DNA of 64,000 nt, taken from assembly GCA_963725065.1 (NCBI GenBank), contig CAVRXD010000042.1:62001-126000 (forward strand), given 5' to 3'. The notes under the pieces are model-generated. The model searched no databases. It was not told where the DNA came from and saw only the letters and a list, made by a program, of their open reading frames with translations. This document shows, in pieces, positions 45,337 to 54,605 of this stretch (positions are counted from its first letter, which is position 1; every line of letters begins with the position of its first letter). Source of the stretch: VAZQ01 sp963725065 (lineage in GTDB: Bacteria; Pseudomonadota; Alphaproteobacteria; Rhizobiales; Xanthobacteraceae). The translations under genes were made by a program, and so were the position numbers.

Positions 45337-46278
45337 ATGACAACCGTCGGAACCGTTACGATCCTGCTGATGAGCTCGCTGATGTCCATATCTGCCGTCG
45401 CGCAGACCGCCCCGCCCCCGCCGCTCGACTACGCCGTGGTCCCGGATAGCTTCAGCCTGCCCTCCGGCATGACCTTCGGCGGCACCTCGGGCGTGGCCAT
45501 CAACTCAAAGGGGCACATTTTCGTGCTGCACCGCGGCCCGAATCCGCTCATGGAGTTTGATGCCGATGGCAAATTCCTGCGCGCGTTGGGCGACGGCCTG
45601 TTCGACCGGCCGCACGGGCTGCGGATCGACGCGCAGGACAACATCTGGACCACCGACGCGCGCTCCCATGTCGTCTACAAGTTCAGCCCCGAGGGACGCA
45701 TCCTGCTCGTGCTCGGAGTACGCGACACCGCCGGCGAGATGCATTCCTACGGCCATCTGCGGCTGTTCAACGAGCCCAATGACATGGCGTTCGGGCCGCA
45801 GGGCGAGATCTTCGTGGTCCAGGGCCATGGGCGCGGCGAGCCCAAGGTCATCAAGTTCGACAAGGACGGCAACTTCATCAAGGCGTGGGGCAAGAAGGGG
45901 ACCGGCGCGGGGGAGTTCGACATCGCGCATTCGATCGCGATCGACGCCCAGGGGCTGCTGTACGTGGCTGACCGCAACAACCAGCGCATCCAGGTGTTCG
46001 ACGCCGACGGCACCTATCTTCGGGAATCCAAGCATCCCGGAACACCGTGCGGCCTGTTCATCGATCGGGACCAGAACCTCTGGCTTGCACACGGGCACGC
46101 CGGACGACTGCTGAAGCTCGACCTCAACGGCAACGTGCTGGGCGTAACCGGCAGCCAGGGAAAAGCGCCGGGCCAGTTCGGCGAGGCGCATTTCCTTGCC
46201 GTGAGCGCGCAAGGCGACGTCTACGTCGCCGACACGTTGAACTGGCGCGTCCAGAAGTTCGTACGCAAATCTCCCTGA
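45337..46278 (+). CDS. Exported NHL-repeat beta-propeller protein (peptidylglycine-lyase-like)
   Basis: 313 residues from MTTVGTVTILLMSSLMSISA, a signal peptide. At least six NHL-type blades are visible, such as GVAINSKGHIFVLHRGPNPLMEFD, GLRIDAQDNIWTTDARSHVVYKFSPEG, SIAIDAQGLLYVADRNNQRIQVFDADG and FLAVSAQGDVYVADTLNWRVQKF. This resembles the lyase domain of peptidyl-alpha-hydroxyglycine alpha-amidating enzymes; in bacteria such proteins are mostly uncharacterised. The start is set by the signal peptide; the ribosome-binding site is poor. Confidence 0.85.
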   Translation: MTTVGTVTILLMSSLMSISAVAQTAPPPPLDYAVVPDSFSLPSGMTFGGTSGVAINSKGHIFVLHRGPNPLMEFDADGKFLRALGDGLFDRPHGLRIDAQDNIWTTDARSHVVYKFSPEGRILLVLGVRDTAGEMHSYGHLRLFNEPNDMAFGPQGEIFVVQGHGRGEPKVIKFDKDGNFIKAWGKKGTGAGEFDIAHSIAIDAQGLLYVADRNNQRIQVFDADGTYLRESKHPGTPCGLFIDRDQNLWLAHGHAGRLLKLDLNGNVLGVTGSQGKAPGQFGEAHFLAVSAQGDVYVADTLNWRVQKFVRKSP

Positions 46279-46317
46279 TCAGTGCGATCGGCATTCCAGA
46301 TTCCCGGAGGCGCGTGG

Positions 46318-47547
46318 ATGTACAATCTTCAACTGAGCCCTGAGCAGTTGGAAATCCGCGACACGGTGCGCGATTTCGTCGCCCGGGACGTCAAGCCGCA
46401 CGCGCTGCGGCCGGAGCGCCTCGAGGCGCGGACCCGACCTCTGCTCATCGACGTGCTCGACAAGGCCTCGCAGCTCGGGCTGCGCACGCTTGCGCTGTCC
46501 GAGGATGCCGGCGGCGCCGGCGCCGACACGCTCACCTCCTCCATCGTGACCGAGGAACTGGCGCTGGGCGATCCCGACGTCGCCGCCGTGCTGGCGCAGA
46601 CCTCGATGCTTGCACACCTGCTGTTCGACCGGCTGATGACGCTGGAGCAACGTGCGCGGTTCCTGCCGCCGTTTGTGGCCGACGACCGCTATCAGCTCGC
46701 GCTGGCGGATCTCGAGCCGGATCGGGATGCCGTGCTCGGTATCAGATATCATCGCCCGGAAATGAGCGAAGCCGGCGTGAAGACCACCGCTGTGCGCGCA
46801 GGCGATGTCTGGGTCATCAACGGCGTCAAGGACCGGGTCGCCAACGCGCCACTGGCCAAGCTGTTCGCGGTCGAGGTGAGCGGTGCGAGCGGCGTGAGCA
46901 CGCTCTTGGTTCCTTCCGATGCACCCGGCCTGAGTGTCAGCGAAAGCGACCGCAGTAGCCATTTCCACCATGGCGCGTGCGGCACTCTCACGTTCAAGGA
47001 CTGTCGGGTGCCATTGGAAAATCTCATCGGTGCCGAAGGTGAAAGCCCGCTCGACGGCAATGCCACGCGCGATTTACCGCAGGACCAGGCGCTCAACCTG
47101 GGCATCGGCCGCGCTGCCTACGAGGCGGCGCTCGACTACGCGCAACTGCGGGTACAGGGCGGACGCCGCATCGTCGAGCACCAGGCGATCGGAACCAAGC
47201 TCGCCGAGGTCGCCGTCCGGCTCGAGGTCGCACGCGCCGCCATCTGGCAGGCGGCGTGGGCTTGCGACCATCCGGAAGCGATCGCCGACCGCAGTCTCCC
47301 GGATCTACCGCTCACGCGCATCGCCAAGGTGTTCGCGTCGGAGGCGATCTACCACGCCACCAAGGACGCCGCCGAGTGCTTCGGCGCCATGGGCGTGATG
47401 CGTGACATGCCGCTGCAGAAACACGTGCACGATGCGCTGGTGTGCCTGCATTCCGGTACAAGCAACAGCGACACGAAGCTGCACATTGCCGAGGCGCTCG
47501 CCGGCTATCGCCGGCCCGCCAGCGCGGCCGTGCTGGCGGCCGAGTGA
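46318..47547 (+). CDS. Acyl-CoA dehydrogenase
   Basis: 409 residues from MYNLQLSPEQLEIRDTVRDF, with GGAGG 8 bases upstream. It has N-terminal helical, middle beta and C-terminal helical domains of the FAD-dependent ACAD family (LALADLEPD, then FKDCRVPLENLIGA, and the C-terminal IAKVFASEAIYHATKDAAECFGAMGVMRDMPLQK). The middle region diverges from fatty-acyl-CoA types. It is 19 bp upstream of a second ACAD, so the two may form a heteromeric enzyme. Confidence 0.87.
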   Translation: MYNLQLSPEQLEIRDTVRDFVARDVKPHALRPERLEARTRPLLIDVLDKASQLGLRTLALSEDAGGAGADTLTSSIVTEELALGDPDVAAVLAQTSMLAHLLFDRLMTLEQRARFLPPFVADDRYQLALADLEPDRDAVLGIRYHRPEMSEAGVKTTAVRAGDVWVINGVKDRVANAPLAKLFAVEVSGASGVSTLLVPSDAPGLSVSESDRSSHFHHGACGTLTFKDCRVPLENLIGAEGESPLDGNATRDLPQDQALNLGIGRAAYEAALDYAQLRVQGGRRIVEHQAIGTKLAEVAVRLEVARAAIWQAAWACDHPEAIADRSLPDLPLTRIAKVFASEAIYHATKDAAECFGAMGVMRDMPLQKHVHDALVCLHSGTSNSDTKLHIAEALAGYRRPASAAVLAAE

Positions 47548-47566
47548 ACCAACGAGAGCGCACCCC

Positions 47567-48757
47567 ATGGACTTCACGCTGAGCAACGAGCAACGCTCCT
47601 GGCAGATGACCGCGCGCAAGTTCGCCGAGGAGGAAATCCGACCGATCTCGGTCGAGCGCGATGAAATCTCCGACCCACGCGAGACGTTCGACTGGGAGAT
47701 CATCAAGAAAGGGTCGCGGCTCGGCTTTCGTACCATGGCGGTTCCGAAAGAATGGGGCGGCCATGGCACCGACTTCGTCACCCAGGCGCTGGTCATGGCC
47801 GAACTCGCCAAAGCCGACAGCGCCATCTCCAAGACCTTCAGCCAATGCTGGAAATGGAGCCACCTGATCGCCGCGACCTGCACCGACGAGCAGAAACGGC
47901 GCTTTCTGCAGCCGTTCCTGGAGGACGACACCTACCTTCTGGGAAAGGGGATCAGCGAGCCGAGCGCAGGCTCCGACAACCGGCTGCCCCCGCCAGATGA
48001 TCCCAAGGCCGGACTCAAGTTGCGCGCCGAGCGTCACGGCGACGACTGGATCCTCAACGGCGAAAAATGCTTCATCGCTAACGCCAGCGTCGGCAAGCTG
48101 TTCTTCATCGACGCGCGCACCGATCCGAATGCGCCGCTCAAGCAAGGCACGACCATGTTCCTGGTGCCGCGCGACACGCCAGGCTTCCGCATCGGCAAGG
48201 TGTTCAACAAGAGCGGCTGGCGCTTCTACCAGAACGGCGAGATGATCTTCGAGAACGCCCGCGTGCCGCACGCCAATGTCGTCGGCCCGGTGAACGGCTC
48301 CGACATGAAGACGCAACAGGCCGGCGACCGTACCGGAGGCGACCTGTTCGGCGACCTCGAACTCGCGGCCAACGCGCTCGGGGTCTGCGACGATGCCTGC
48401 GGCATGGCGCTCAGGCTCGCGCGCACGAAGAAACAGGGTGGCCGGCTGCTGTTCGAGCAGCAGGTCGTACAGCTCAAGCTCAACCGGATGCATCTGCTCA
48501 CCGAGGCACTGCGCTCCTTCGTGATGCGCGTGGCCTGGGAGCACGACCACAAGATGCACTCGGCCAATCCCGGGCTGTGCATGAATTTCTCGACTGACGT
48601 GATCCAGGAGGTCAGCGAGCTCAACCTCGAGCTCCATGCCGACGCCGGCGTCATGGATGCGCGCGCCGACAAGCTGGTGCGCGACGCCATCATCTGGAGC
48701 CATCTTGCGGGCGACAGTGTGCAACGCATGAAGACCACCCGGCGGTTGGCCAAGTGA
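47567..48757 (+). CDS. Acyl-CoA dehydrogenase
   Basis: 396 residues from MDFTLSNEQRSWQMTARKFA. ACAD family motifs: LGKGISEPSAGSDNRL for the substrate/FAD region, LNGEKCFIANASVGKLFF, then NARVPHANVVGPVNG, with a C-terminal domain that has lost the usual RGG-type end motif (last residues MKTTRRLAK). This is the last gene of the plus-strand run and converges with the NMT1-type binding-protein gene. Confidence 0.88.
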   Translation: MDFTLSNEQRSWQMTARKFAEEEIRPISVERDEISDPRETFDWEIIKKGSRLGFRTMAVPKEWGGHGTDFVTQALVMAELAKADSAISKTFSQCWKWSHLIAATCTDEQKRRFLQPFLEDDTYLLGKGISEPSAGSDNRLPPPDDPKAGLKLRAERHGDDWILNGEKCFIANASVGKLFFIDARTDPNAPLKQGTTMFLVPRDTPGFRIGKVFNKSGWRFYQNGEMIFENARVPHANVVGPVNGSDMKTQQAGDRTGGDLFGDLELAANALGVCDDACGMALRLARTKKQGGRLLFEQQVVQLKLNRMHLLTEALRSFVMRVAWEHDHKMHSANPGLCMNFSTDVIQEVSELNLELHADAGVMDARADKLVRDAIIWSHLAGDSVQRMKTTRRLAK

Positions 48758-48793
48758 CCGGCATGTAGGTGGGCTAACCGAGGGCGTAACGCA

Positions 48794-48817
48794 CCGCCCC
48801 GTTCGAACGACGGGCGG
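48794..48817. terminator. Possible hairpin between convergent genes
   Basis: CCGCCC and GGGCGG flank the palindrome CGTTCGAACG with a two-base bulge. It lies between the ACAD stop (48757) and the binding-protein stop (48827), a usual terminator position. No U tract. Confidence 0.35.
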
Positions 48818-48826
48818 CGTCTGCGG

Positions 48827-49829
48827 TCAAGGCATGGGCCGGAGCTGGTACGCAAAGAACTGGCCGAGCTGTTCCTTGCTGAGCGGCGACGGCAGAAACT
48901 TCAGAGCAATCGCGTCGACCATGGCCTGTTCAACCCCGGAGAGACGGTTGGGACGCAAGTTGTCTTTTGGATAGAACTCGTCGCGCGATCGCTTCGCGAT
49001 CGCGAATGGCACCTTCACGGCCTCGGCGTAGAGCTGCAGCGCTTTGTCTTCTGCATACATCCAATCGATGGTCTCGTTATAGGCTTCCATGAAGCGCCTG
49101 ATCGCGTCCTTCTTTTGCGCCAGTGAATTGGCGTTGGCGATGATGACGCGCACGGTCTGGTCACGCAGCGACGCGACGTCGCTGCCGCGGGCAACCAGCC
49201 GGATCTTGCCCTGCTCGAGGTCCTCGACGCCGAGCGGCGGCGATGACCAGCCGATATCGATCTGGCCGGACATCACCGCGGTCAACGTGTTAGCGGGGCT
49301 GCCGGTCGCGGTCGGCTTGAGCGCCACACCCGATTCCTTGATCAGTCCGAGCACGATGACGTTGGTCGAGGAGCCGGTGCTCGAGAAGGCGATGGTCTTC
49401 CCGGCCGCATCCTTGATCGAGCGGATCGGAGAGTCCGCGCGCACGTACCAATAGAGATCGTGGGCGCCGGTCGTCGCATTGCCGATCGCCCGCACAGGCG
49501 CTCCCTTGGCGAACGCCCCCATGGCGCCGTAGGTGCCAACGCCGGTGCCGATATCGACGCTGCCCGCGATGACCGCCTGCATGGTCTCGCCGCTCCCTTG
49601 CGTGAAGAGGAGGTCGAGGACGAGGCCGTGCTTCTTGAAGATGCCGGCCTGCTGGCCGAGCGCCGCAGGCTGGTTCTCCCAGTTGTGCGGCGCGCCGACC
49701 GCGAGCTTGAGCTGATCCTGCGCCTGTGCGCTCCCAGGGACGCTGAACGTAACCGCGGCGGCAATCAGACAGTCCGCGGCAGCAGAGAGAAGCAGCAGCG
49801 CTTATGGCCGACGCTCGGCTCCGATCCAT
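48827..49829 (-). pseudogene. ABC-type substrate-binding protein (NMT1/SsuA-like), frameshifted in signal peptide
   Basis: Main frame, from codons just after a TAA at 49802-49804, reads ALLLLSAAADCLIAAAVTFS (a signal peptide core), then QLKLAVGAPHNWENQPAALGQQAGIFKKHGL, typical of NMT1/SsuA periplasmic binding proteins. The only upstream ATG (49829) is in another frame (MDRSRASA). One surplus base near 49802-49805 explains the mismatch; the corrected protein would be 333 residues. Without correction only an internal ATG at 49582 exists, which would give 251 residues with no signal peptide. The ligand is unknown. Confidence 0.8.
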
Positions 49830-49847
49830 GTCGTTTCCTCCGTTGAA

Positions 49848-50726
49848 TCAATCCGGCTGAACGCCGGTCATGACGGTTTCTGTGCGCGACAGGAAATCGT
49901 GCACCGCAGCCACAAGCCCATCGGGATTGTCGCCGGCGAGATCGTGGCTTCCGGTAAGCTCGATCGCAGCGATGCGGGGATTGGCGGCGCCAACCTTGGC
50001 CAGCGTTTCCGCAGCGAACATGTCGGATTCGCTGGCCCGGATGATCAGCGCCGGAATCTCGAGCGCTGAGAGCATCGGCCAGAGATAGGCTGGCACCGGC
50101 GCGGACTGGCCGGCGTCGAGCGCGCACTTGAAATTGTCGCGAAATGCCAAGTCGCGGCGCAGCACGTACCCGCTCGTTGTCGGCCTGAGAAAAGCCTCGT
50201 AGCGCTTGCGCACAGGCGAAGCAGCCGGCACATCCGCGTGGCCGTCATAGGCCATAGCCGCGTCGACGGAAGCGAAAACATCGGGCTGCCGCCCAATCCG
50301 CTCGGCGACATGGCGCCGACCGACCGGCGCGATATCGGGCGCAAAGTCCACGCAGATCAACGCCGCAGCACGATCGGGATGCCATCCCGCGGTGGCGAGA
50401 CAGACGCGTCCCCCGAACGAATGTCCCATCAGCACCGCTCGAGGCCAGCGGAGGTGATCGAGCAGCGCGATGACGTCGGCGCCGAGCGTTTCGAGCTTAT
50501 AGTCGCGGCCCGGACTCCAGGTAGATTGGCCGAAGCCGCGCATGTCGATGGCAACAACCTCACGGTCGACGGCGATGCCCGCGGCCGGTCCGATCCAGTC
50601 ATAGGAAAAATAAGACAGCCCGTGGGCGATCAGGACAGGCGTCCGGCCAGGCCGTCCAAACCGCCGATAGAAAATCTCGGCGTCTCCGGACCGGACCCGG
50701 CCGGTCTCATGGTCTTGCGAGCCCAT
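49848..50726 (-). CDS. Alpha/beta-fold hydrolase
   Basis: 292 residues. Motifs: oxyanion HGLSYFSYDW (about 35-44), nucleophile elbow MGHSFGGRV (Ser ~102), acid Asp in ESDMF and His in GSHDLAGDNPDG. The gene is 24 bp after the MhpB-like dioxygenase, where meta-cleavage-product (C-C) hydrolases such as MhpC are usually found, so it may play that role (inference). It could also be a general esterase. Confidence 0.86.
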   Translation of the reverse strand: MGSQDHETGRVRSGDAEIFYRRFGRPGRTPVLIAHGLSYFSYDWIGPAAGIAVDREVVAIDMRGFGQSTWSPGRDYKLETLGADVIALLDHLRWPRAVLMGHSFGGRVCLATAGWHPDRAAALICVDFAPDIAPVGRRHVAERIGRQPDVFASVDAAMAYDGHADVPAASPVRKRYEAFLRPTTSGYVLRRDLAFRDNFKCALDAGQSAPVPAYLWPMLSALEIPALIIRASESDMFAAETLAKVGAANPRIAAIELTGSHDLAGDNPDGLVAAVHDFLSRTETVMTGVQPD

Positions 50727-50750
50727 CGTCCTAACTCTACCTGGATGCGA

Positions 50751-51692
50751 TCATCCCTGGCCGACGACGATGCCCATGCCGGTGATCCACTCCGGCACCA
50801 GGTGGTAGTACCGCAACTCCGGGCGCACGTCGCCCATCTTGCGGGCGGCGGCGGCAGCCGCGACCCAAGTGCGGACCTCATGTGCGCCAAAACCCGCAAT
50901 CCGGTCGATCTCCGAATCGGTCATGCGGTCGAAGTCCTCGTGACGAGGGCCCAGGAAGGTATCAAGGAAATCACGATCCCACTGCTCGCTCGGCGGCAGG
51001 CACGGCCCCTTCCCCGCCACCAAGTCGCGCGCCGCCTTGATGACTCGGTTCTCACGTGCATCGAGTTCGTCCTGCGTGGGGATCTGGCGAACGATCAGTC
51101 GCCGCGCCACGTCGGGTGGGCTCATCTCGAGCCTCGGCGTCGGTGGATCGTGTGACAATCCGCCGGACCCGACGACCGTGATGCGCATGTTCTGATCCGC
51201 CAGAAACTCGCCGATCGCTTGGCCGAAGGCGCGCACGCGACGAAACGACGGCCTCGGATCAGCGGCGCAATTCACGAACACCGGCAGCACGTCATAGCGC
51301 GCAAGCGCACCGGTGAGTTGATAGAGCGGGATCGTCATCCCGTGGTCGACTTTCATCTGATGGGAGATCGCGACGTCGAAGTCGCGAGATTGCAGGAAGC
51401 GCACGCAGGACAAAGCGAGCTCGCGCGGCACCCGCAGCGGCCCACTTTCGAGGTGCCAATCCTTCGAGCTCTCGGCCGAGGTACCGATACAGAAAGCGGG
51501 CATCAACTCGTAGAAGAAGCCGTTGAAATGGTCGGGCCCGAACAGCACGACGAGGTCGGGCTTGAACGCGTGTAGCGCCGCAGAGGCCGAGCCAAGCTCC
51601 TGGAAGAACTGGGCGTGGACGTTCTGCTCGGTCTCCTCGACGTCGGTCGTCATCAGAGGGCTGTGAGAACAGCAAATCAACTGAACCGTCAT
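50751..51692 (-). CDS. mhpB: LigB-superfamily extradiol dioxygenase, MhpB-like (2,3-dihydroxyphenylpropionate 1,2-dioxygenase)
   Basis: 313 residues from MTVQLICCSHSPLM, with GGAGGAG upstream. Family motifs match MhpB: N-terminal SHSPLM, FGPDHFNGFFYELMPAFCIG, MKVDHGMTIPLYQL, VVGSGGLSHDPPTP and GAHEVRTWVAAAAA, ending PEWITGMG. It ring-cleaves 2,3-dihydroxyphenylpropanoids beside the hydroxyls with non-heme Fe(II). The substrate here could differ; the neighbours suggest a related catechol with a CoA-processed side chain. Confidence 0.85.
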   Translation of the reverse strand: MTVQLICCSHSPLMTTDVEETEQNVHAQFFQELGSASAALHAFKPDLVVLFGPDHFNGFFYELMPAFCIGTSAESSKDWHLESGPLRVPRELALSCVRFLQSRDFDVAISHQMKVDHGMTIPLYQLTGALARYDVLPVFVNCAADPRPSFRRVRAFGQAIGEFLADQNMRITVVGSGGLSHDPPTPRLEMSPPDVARRLIVRQIPTQDELDARENRVIKAARDLVAGKGPCLPPSEQWDRDFLDTFLGPRHEDFDRMTDSEIDRIAGFGAHEVRTWVAAAAAARKMGDVRPELRYYHLVPEWITGMGIVVGQG

Positions 51693-51703
51693 GTTCTCCT
51701 CCG

Positions 51704-52693
51704 TCAAACCCTCGTCTCGCCCAAATTGCCTTCGGCGAACATTTCTTCCACCGTCAGCAATCGTACGGCCAGCCATTGTTCGAAGGAATAGCGCGCCATG
51801 GTTGCCAGCGTCTTGTGGTTGGCAGCCGTGCCATAGGACCAGAAATCCGCGCCCATCACATCCCTGGTCGCCTCCAACTCGGCCGTCACCCAAGGCAAGC
51901 CGATTTTGAGCGCCGTCGTTTCGGCGAGTTCGGCATCGGCGATTCGCTTGGCCTGCAGGAACGCCTTGTACACGCTCGCAGCGAGCCAGCGGTTTTTCTC
52001 CAGCACATCGCGCCGGATGCCGACGGCGTGCATGATCGGGAACAGCCTCGATCTCTCGTAGTACTCGCGCTCGGCGGTGCGGTAGTCTGGAAACAACCGC
52101 CGGACCTTGGGATGTCCCTTGACGAAGCAGGACGGCTGGCGCGCCGACATTACAGCGTCGAGCCGGCCATCCGCCAACATGGCCGTCAGCGACTCGTCGC
52201 TGGCGGAGACCAGCGGAAAGCCTTCTGGAAGGTTTAGCGGGAATTTGTCGCGCCGGCCTGGCACCTCGAGCCCGGCCTGCACCCAGTTGATGTCCTTGGC
52301 AGCGATGCCGAACTCATCCTGCAAGAAGCCGCGGAACCACATCACCGCCGACATCTGATATTCGGGCACGCCGACGCGCTTGCCGCGCAGATCGGCCGGC
52401 CCCTCGATGGCGCGGTCGGTGCGGATGTAGACCGCCGAATGCCGAAACATGCGCGACAGAAACGCCGGCACCGCGACATAAGGCGCAACCCCGCGCGACA
52501 GCGCGATCAGATATGGGCTGAAGCCGATTTCGGCGACTTCGAACTCGCCGTGAAAATAGGCGCGTTCAAAGCATTCTTCGACCGGCATCGTGATGTAGTT
52601 AACGTCGCAGCCTTCGACCTGCACGCGGCCATCGGTCAGGGCCCGGACCCGATCATAGTCCCAGGTCGCGATCGTGATCGGTAATCGGCTCAT
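51704..52693 (-). CDS. 4,5-dihydroxyphthalate decarboxylase-like / NMT1-fold protein
   Basis: 329 residues from MSRLPITIATWDYDRVRALTDG, with GGGAG just upstream; a GTG at 52699 is possible. No signal peptide, so it is cytosolic. The sequence fits the group called 4,5-dihydroxyphthalate decarboxylase, which shares the periplasmic-binding fold (VEGCDVNYITMPVEECFERAY, DVAEIGFSPYLIALSRG as EVAEIGFSPY here, FRHSAVYIRTDR, GVPEYQMSAVMWFRG). Such proteins are often also annotated as ABC binding proteins. Its stop lies 11 bp before the start of the dioxygenase gene, so a decarboxylase feeding a catechol is plausible. Confidence 0.78.
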   Translation of the reverse strand: MSRLPITIATWDYDRVRALTDGRVQVEGCDVNYITMPVEECFERAYFHGEFEVAEIGFSPYLIALSRGVAPYVAVPAFLSRMFRHSAVYIRTDRAIEGPADLRGKRVGVPEYQMSAVMWFRGFLQDEFGIAAKDINWVQAGLEVPGRRDKFPLNLPEGFPLVSASDESLTAMLADGRLDAVMSARQPSCFVKGHPKVRRLFPDYRTAEREYYERSRLFPIMHAVGIRRDVLEKNRWLAASVYKAFLQAKRIADAELAETTALKIGLPWVTAELEATRDVMGADFWSYGTAANHKTLATMARYSFEQWLAVRLLTVEEMFAEGNLGETRV

Positions 52694-52811
52694 TCGCACT
52701 CCCGATGACCAGCCCTATCACCATCGCGTTGAGATGCAAACGCAGGGGTGGTCAACCGCCGGCAAATTCCGATTTCAATCGCTCTCCCGGCGTTTGTCGT
52801 CGTACCCGGGG

Positions 52812-53792
52812 TCATTCCGCCTGTATCCCGGTCGCCTTGATGATCGCGCCGTAGCGCACGATGCCATCCTGCATGAGCGCGCCGAATTGTTCGGGCGTGC
52901 CGCCGATCACCGTCATCCCGTTGTCCTCGAGCTTGCCACGCACGTCGGACGCATTGAGCGCCTTGACCATCTCGATGTTCAGGCGCGTCACGATTTCGCG
53001 CGGCAATCCGGCGGGCCCGAAGAATCCGAACCATGAGGATGGTTTCTGGAACGCAGGCACGATTTCCGACATCGAGCGGACCTGCGGCAACTTGGGATAA
53101 CGCGTCGGCTCGAGCACGGCGAGGATCTTGACGCGCCCCGTCTGCATGGCCGGGATCGCGTTGGACACCGAGATGAACACCATCGGGATGTGCCCGCTGA
53201 TCACGTCCTGCATGGCCGGCGCCACCCCGCGATACGGCACATGCTTGATCCGCACCCCAGCGGTCTGGTTGAACAGCTCTCCCATCATGTGGAACACCGA
53301 GCCGAGGCCGGAAGAGCCATAGGACAGCTCGTCCGGATGGCTCCTGGCGTATGCGATCAACTCCTCCACAGTGTCGACCGGGACGGCGCTGTGCACGGCG
53401 AGGCATGTCACCGGCTCGACGGCGGCGACGATCGGGGCAAAATCCTTGAGCGGGTCGTAGGGCAAATGCTTCATCAGATGCACGGCGGTGACGTGGGTGC
53501 CCGCCGTGGCAGCCAGCAGGGTGTAGCCATCGGGCGTCGCCCGCGCCACCAGGCTCGAACCGATCGTGCCGTTCGCGCCGCTGCGGTTCTCGACGACGAC
53601 GGTCTGACCGAGCGCATCGCTTATCTTGCCGCCGACCAGGCGTGCCACCAAGTCGAGCGCGGGCCCCGGCGGGAACGGCACGACCATGGTGACGGGTCTC
53701 GCCGCGGGCCAAGTCTGCGCCACCGCCGTATCGACACCGACGACGCACAAGCTTGCGAGCCAACATAAGACGAGGAAGCGAAGGGTGCCCAT
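52812..53792 (-). CDS. TctC/Bug-family substrate-binding protein
   Basis: 326 residues; signal peptide MGTLRFLVLCWLASLCVVGV with cleavage near AVAQ. Motifs: WPAARPVTMVVPFPPGPALDLVARL (usual APGG is PPGPA here), TVVVENRSGANGTIGSSLVARATPDGYTLLA, and IKHVPYRGVAPAMQDVISGHI. It lies within the aromatic catabolic run and may bind the imported acid. Confidence 0.92.
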   Translation of the reverse strand: MGTLRFLVLCWLASLCVVGVDTAVAQTWPAARPVTMVVPFPPGPALDLVARLVGGKISDALGQTVVVENRSGANGTIGSSLVARATPDGYTLLAATAGTHVTAVHLMKHLPYDPLKDFAPIVAAVEPVTCLAVHSAVPVDTVEELIAYARSHPDELSYGSSGLGSVFHMMGELFNQTAGVRIKHVPYRGVAPAMQDVISGHIPMVFISVSNAIPAMQTGRVKILAVLEPTRYPKLPQVRSMSEIVPAFQKPSSWFGFFGPAGLPREIVTRLNIEMVKALNASDVRGKLEDNGMTVIGGTPEQFGALMQDGIVRYGAIIKATGIQAE

Positions 53793-53807
53793 GTGAGATG
53801 TTTCGGC

Positions 53808-54605
53808 TTATTGCTCGTGTTCCGGCGCAGCCCACCGCGGTTTGCGCTTCTCGCGAAAGCTGGCGACGCCTTCAACCGCTTCCGGCGAATGGCGGCGAGC
53901 GTCGAAGTCACGTTGCAGCTCGACCAGCAGCTCCTTCGAGACCGGCGCTTGGCCCAGCCGGCGCACGAGCCCCTTGGCGGTCGCTGCCGCGTTCGGGCCT
54001 GCGAGCAACAGTTCGTCTATCAGGGCCGCCAACGCTGCATCCCCATCGGCATCGTAGAGTTCATGGACCAGGCCGGTCCGCATCGCCGCTTCAGCCGTGA
54101 AGCGCTCGCCCGACAGCAGATAACGGCGCAGGCTGCGATGGTCGATGGCACGCAGAAAGAATGGAATCAACGGCCCCGGCGCAAAGCCAAGCCTCACCTC
54201 CGGCAGGGAAAAGAATGCACCTCGTGCGGCGATAACGATGTCGCAGCATGACACGAGCGCGACGCCGCCGCCGATGCAGGCGCCGTGGACGAGCGCGACG
54301 GTCGGCTTCGGGACCTCGTCGAACGCGAGGCAAAGACCAGGAATGGTGGCGCGCGGCGCGTCCTTCGCTGTCGGCTGCTCCTCCCCGATCTCCGCCCCGA
54401 CGCAGAAATGCTTGCCGCCCGCCCGCAACACGATAACGCGTACCGCCGGATCCGCACCGAGGCGCGTCATTTCCGCCAGCAGCGTATCGAGCATCGCCTG
54501 ATTGTATCGGTTGCCCTTCTCGGGACGGTTGAGCGTGAGCGTCGCGACGCCACGCCGATCCAACGCGCCGAGCACCGCGACTTCAGGCGAGGAAGCATCT
54601 GTCAC
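53808..54605 (-). CDS. Enoyl-CoA hydratase/isomerase family protein
   Basis: 265 residues. Crotonase motifs: GVATLTLNRPEKGNRYNQAM, oxyanion GKHFCVGAEIGEEQ and CIGGGVALVSCCDIVIA, then FFSLPEVRLGFAPGPLIPFFL with Glu as a likely catalytic residue. It hydrates enoyl-CoA in side-chain beta-oxidation. Its start overlaps the upstream ACAD stop by four bases. Confidence 0.9.
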   Translation of the reverse strand: MTDASSPEVAVLGALDRRGVATLTLNRPEKGNRYNQAMLDTLLAEMTRLGADPAVRVIVLRAGGKHFCVGAEIGEEQPTAKDAPRATIPGLCLAFDEVPKPTVALVHGACIGGGVALVSCCDIVIAARGAFFSLPEVRLGFAPGPLIPFFLRAIDHRSLRRYLLSGERFTAEAAMRTGLVHELYDADGDAALAALIDELLLAGPNAAATAKGLVRRLGQAPVSKELLVELQRDFDARRHSPEAVEGVASFREKRKPRWAAPEHEQ

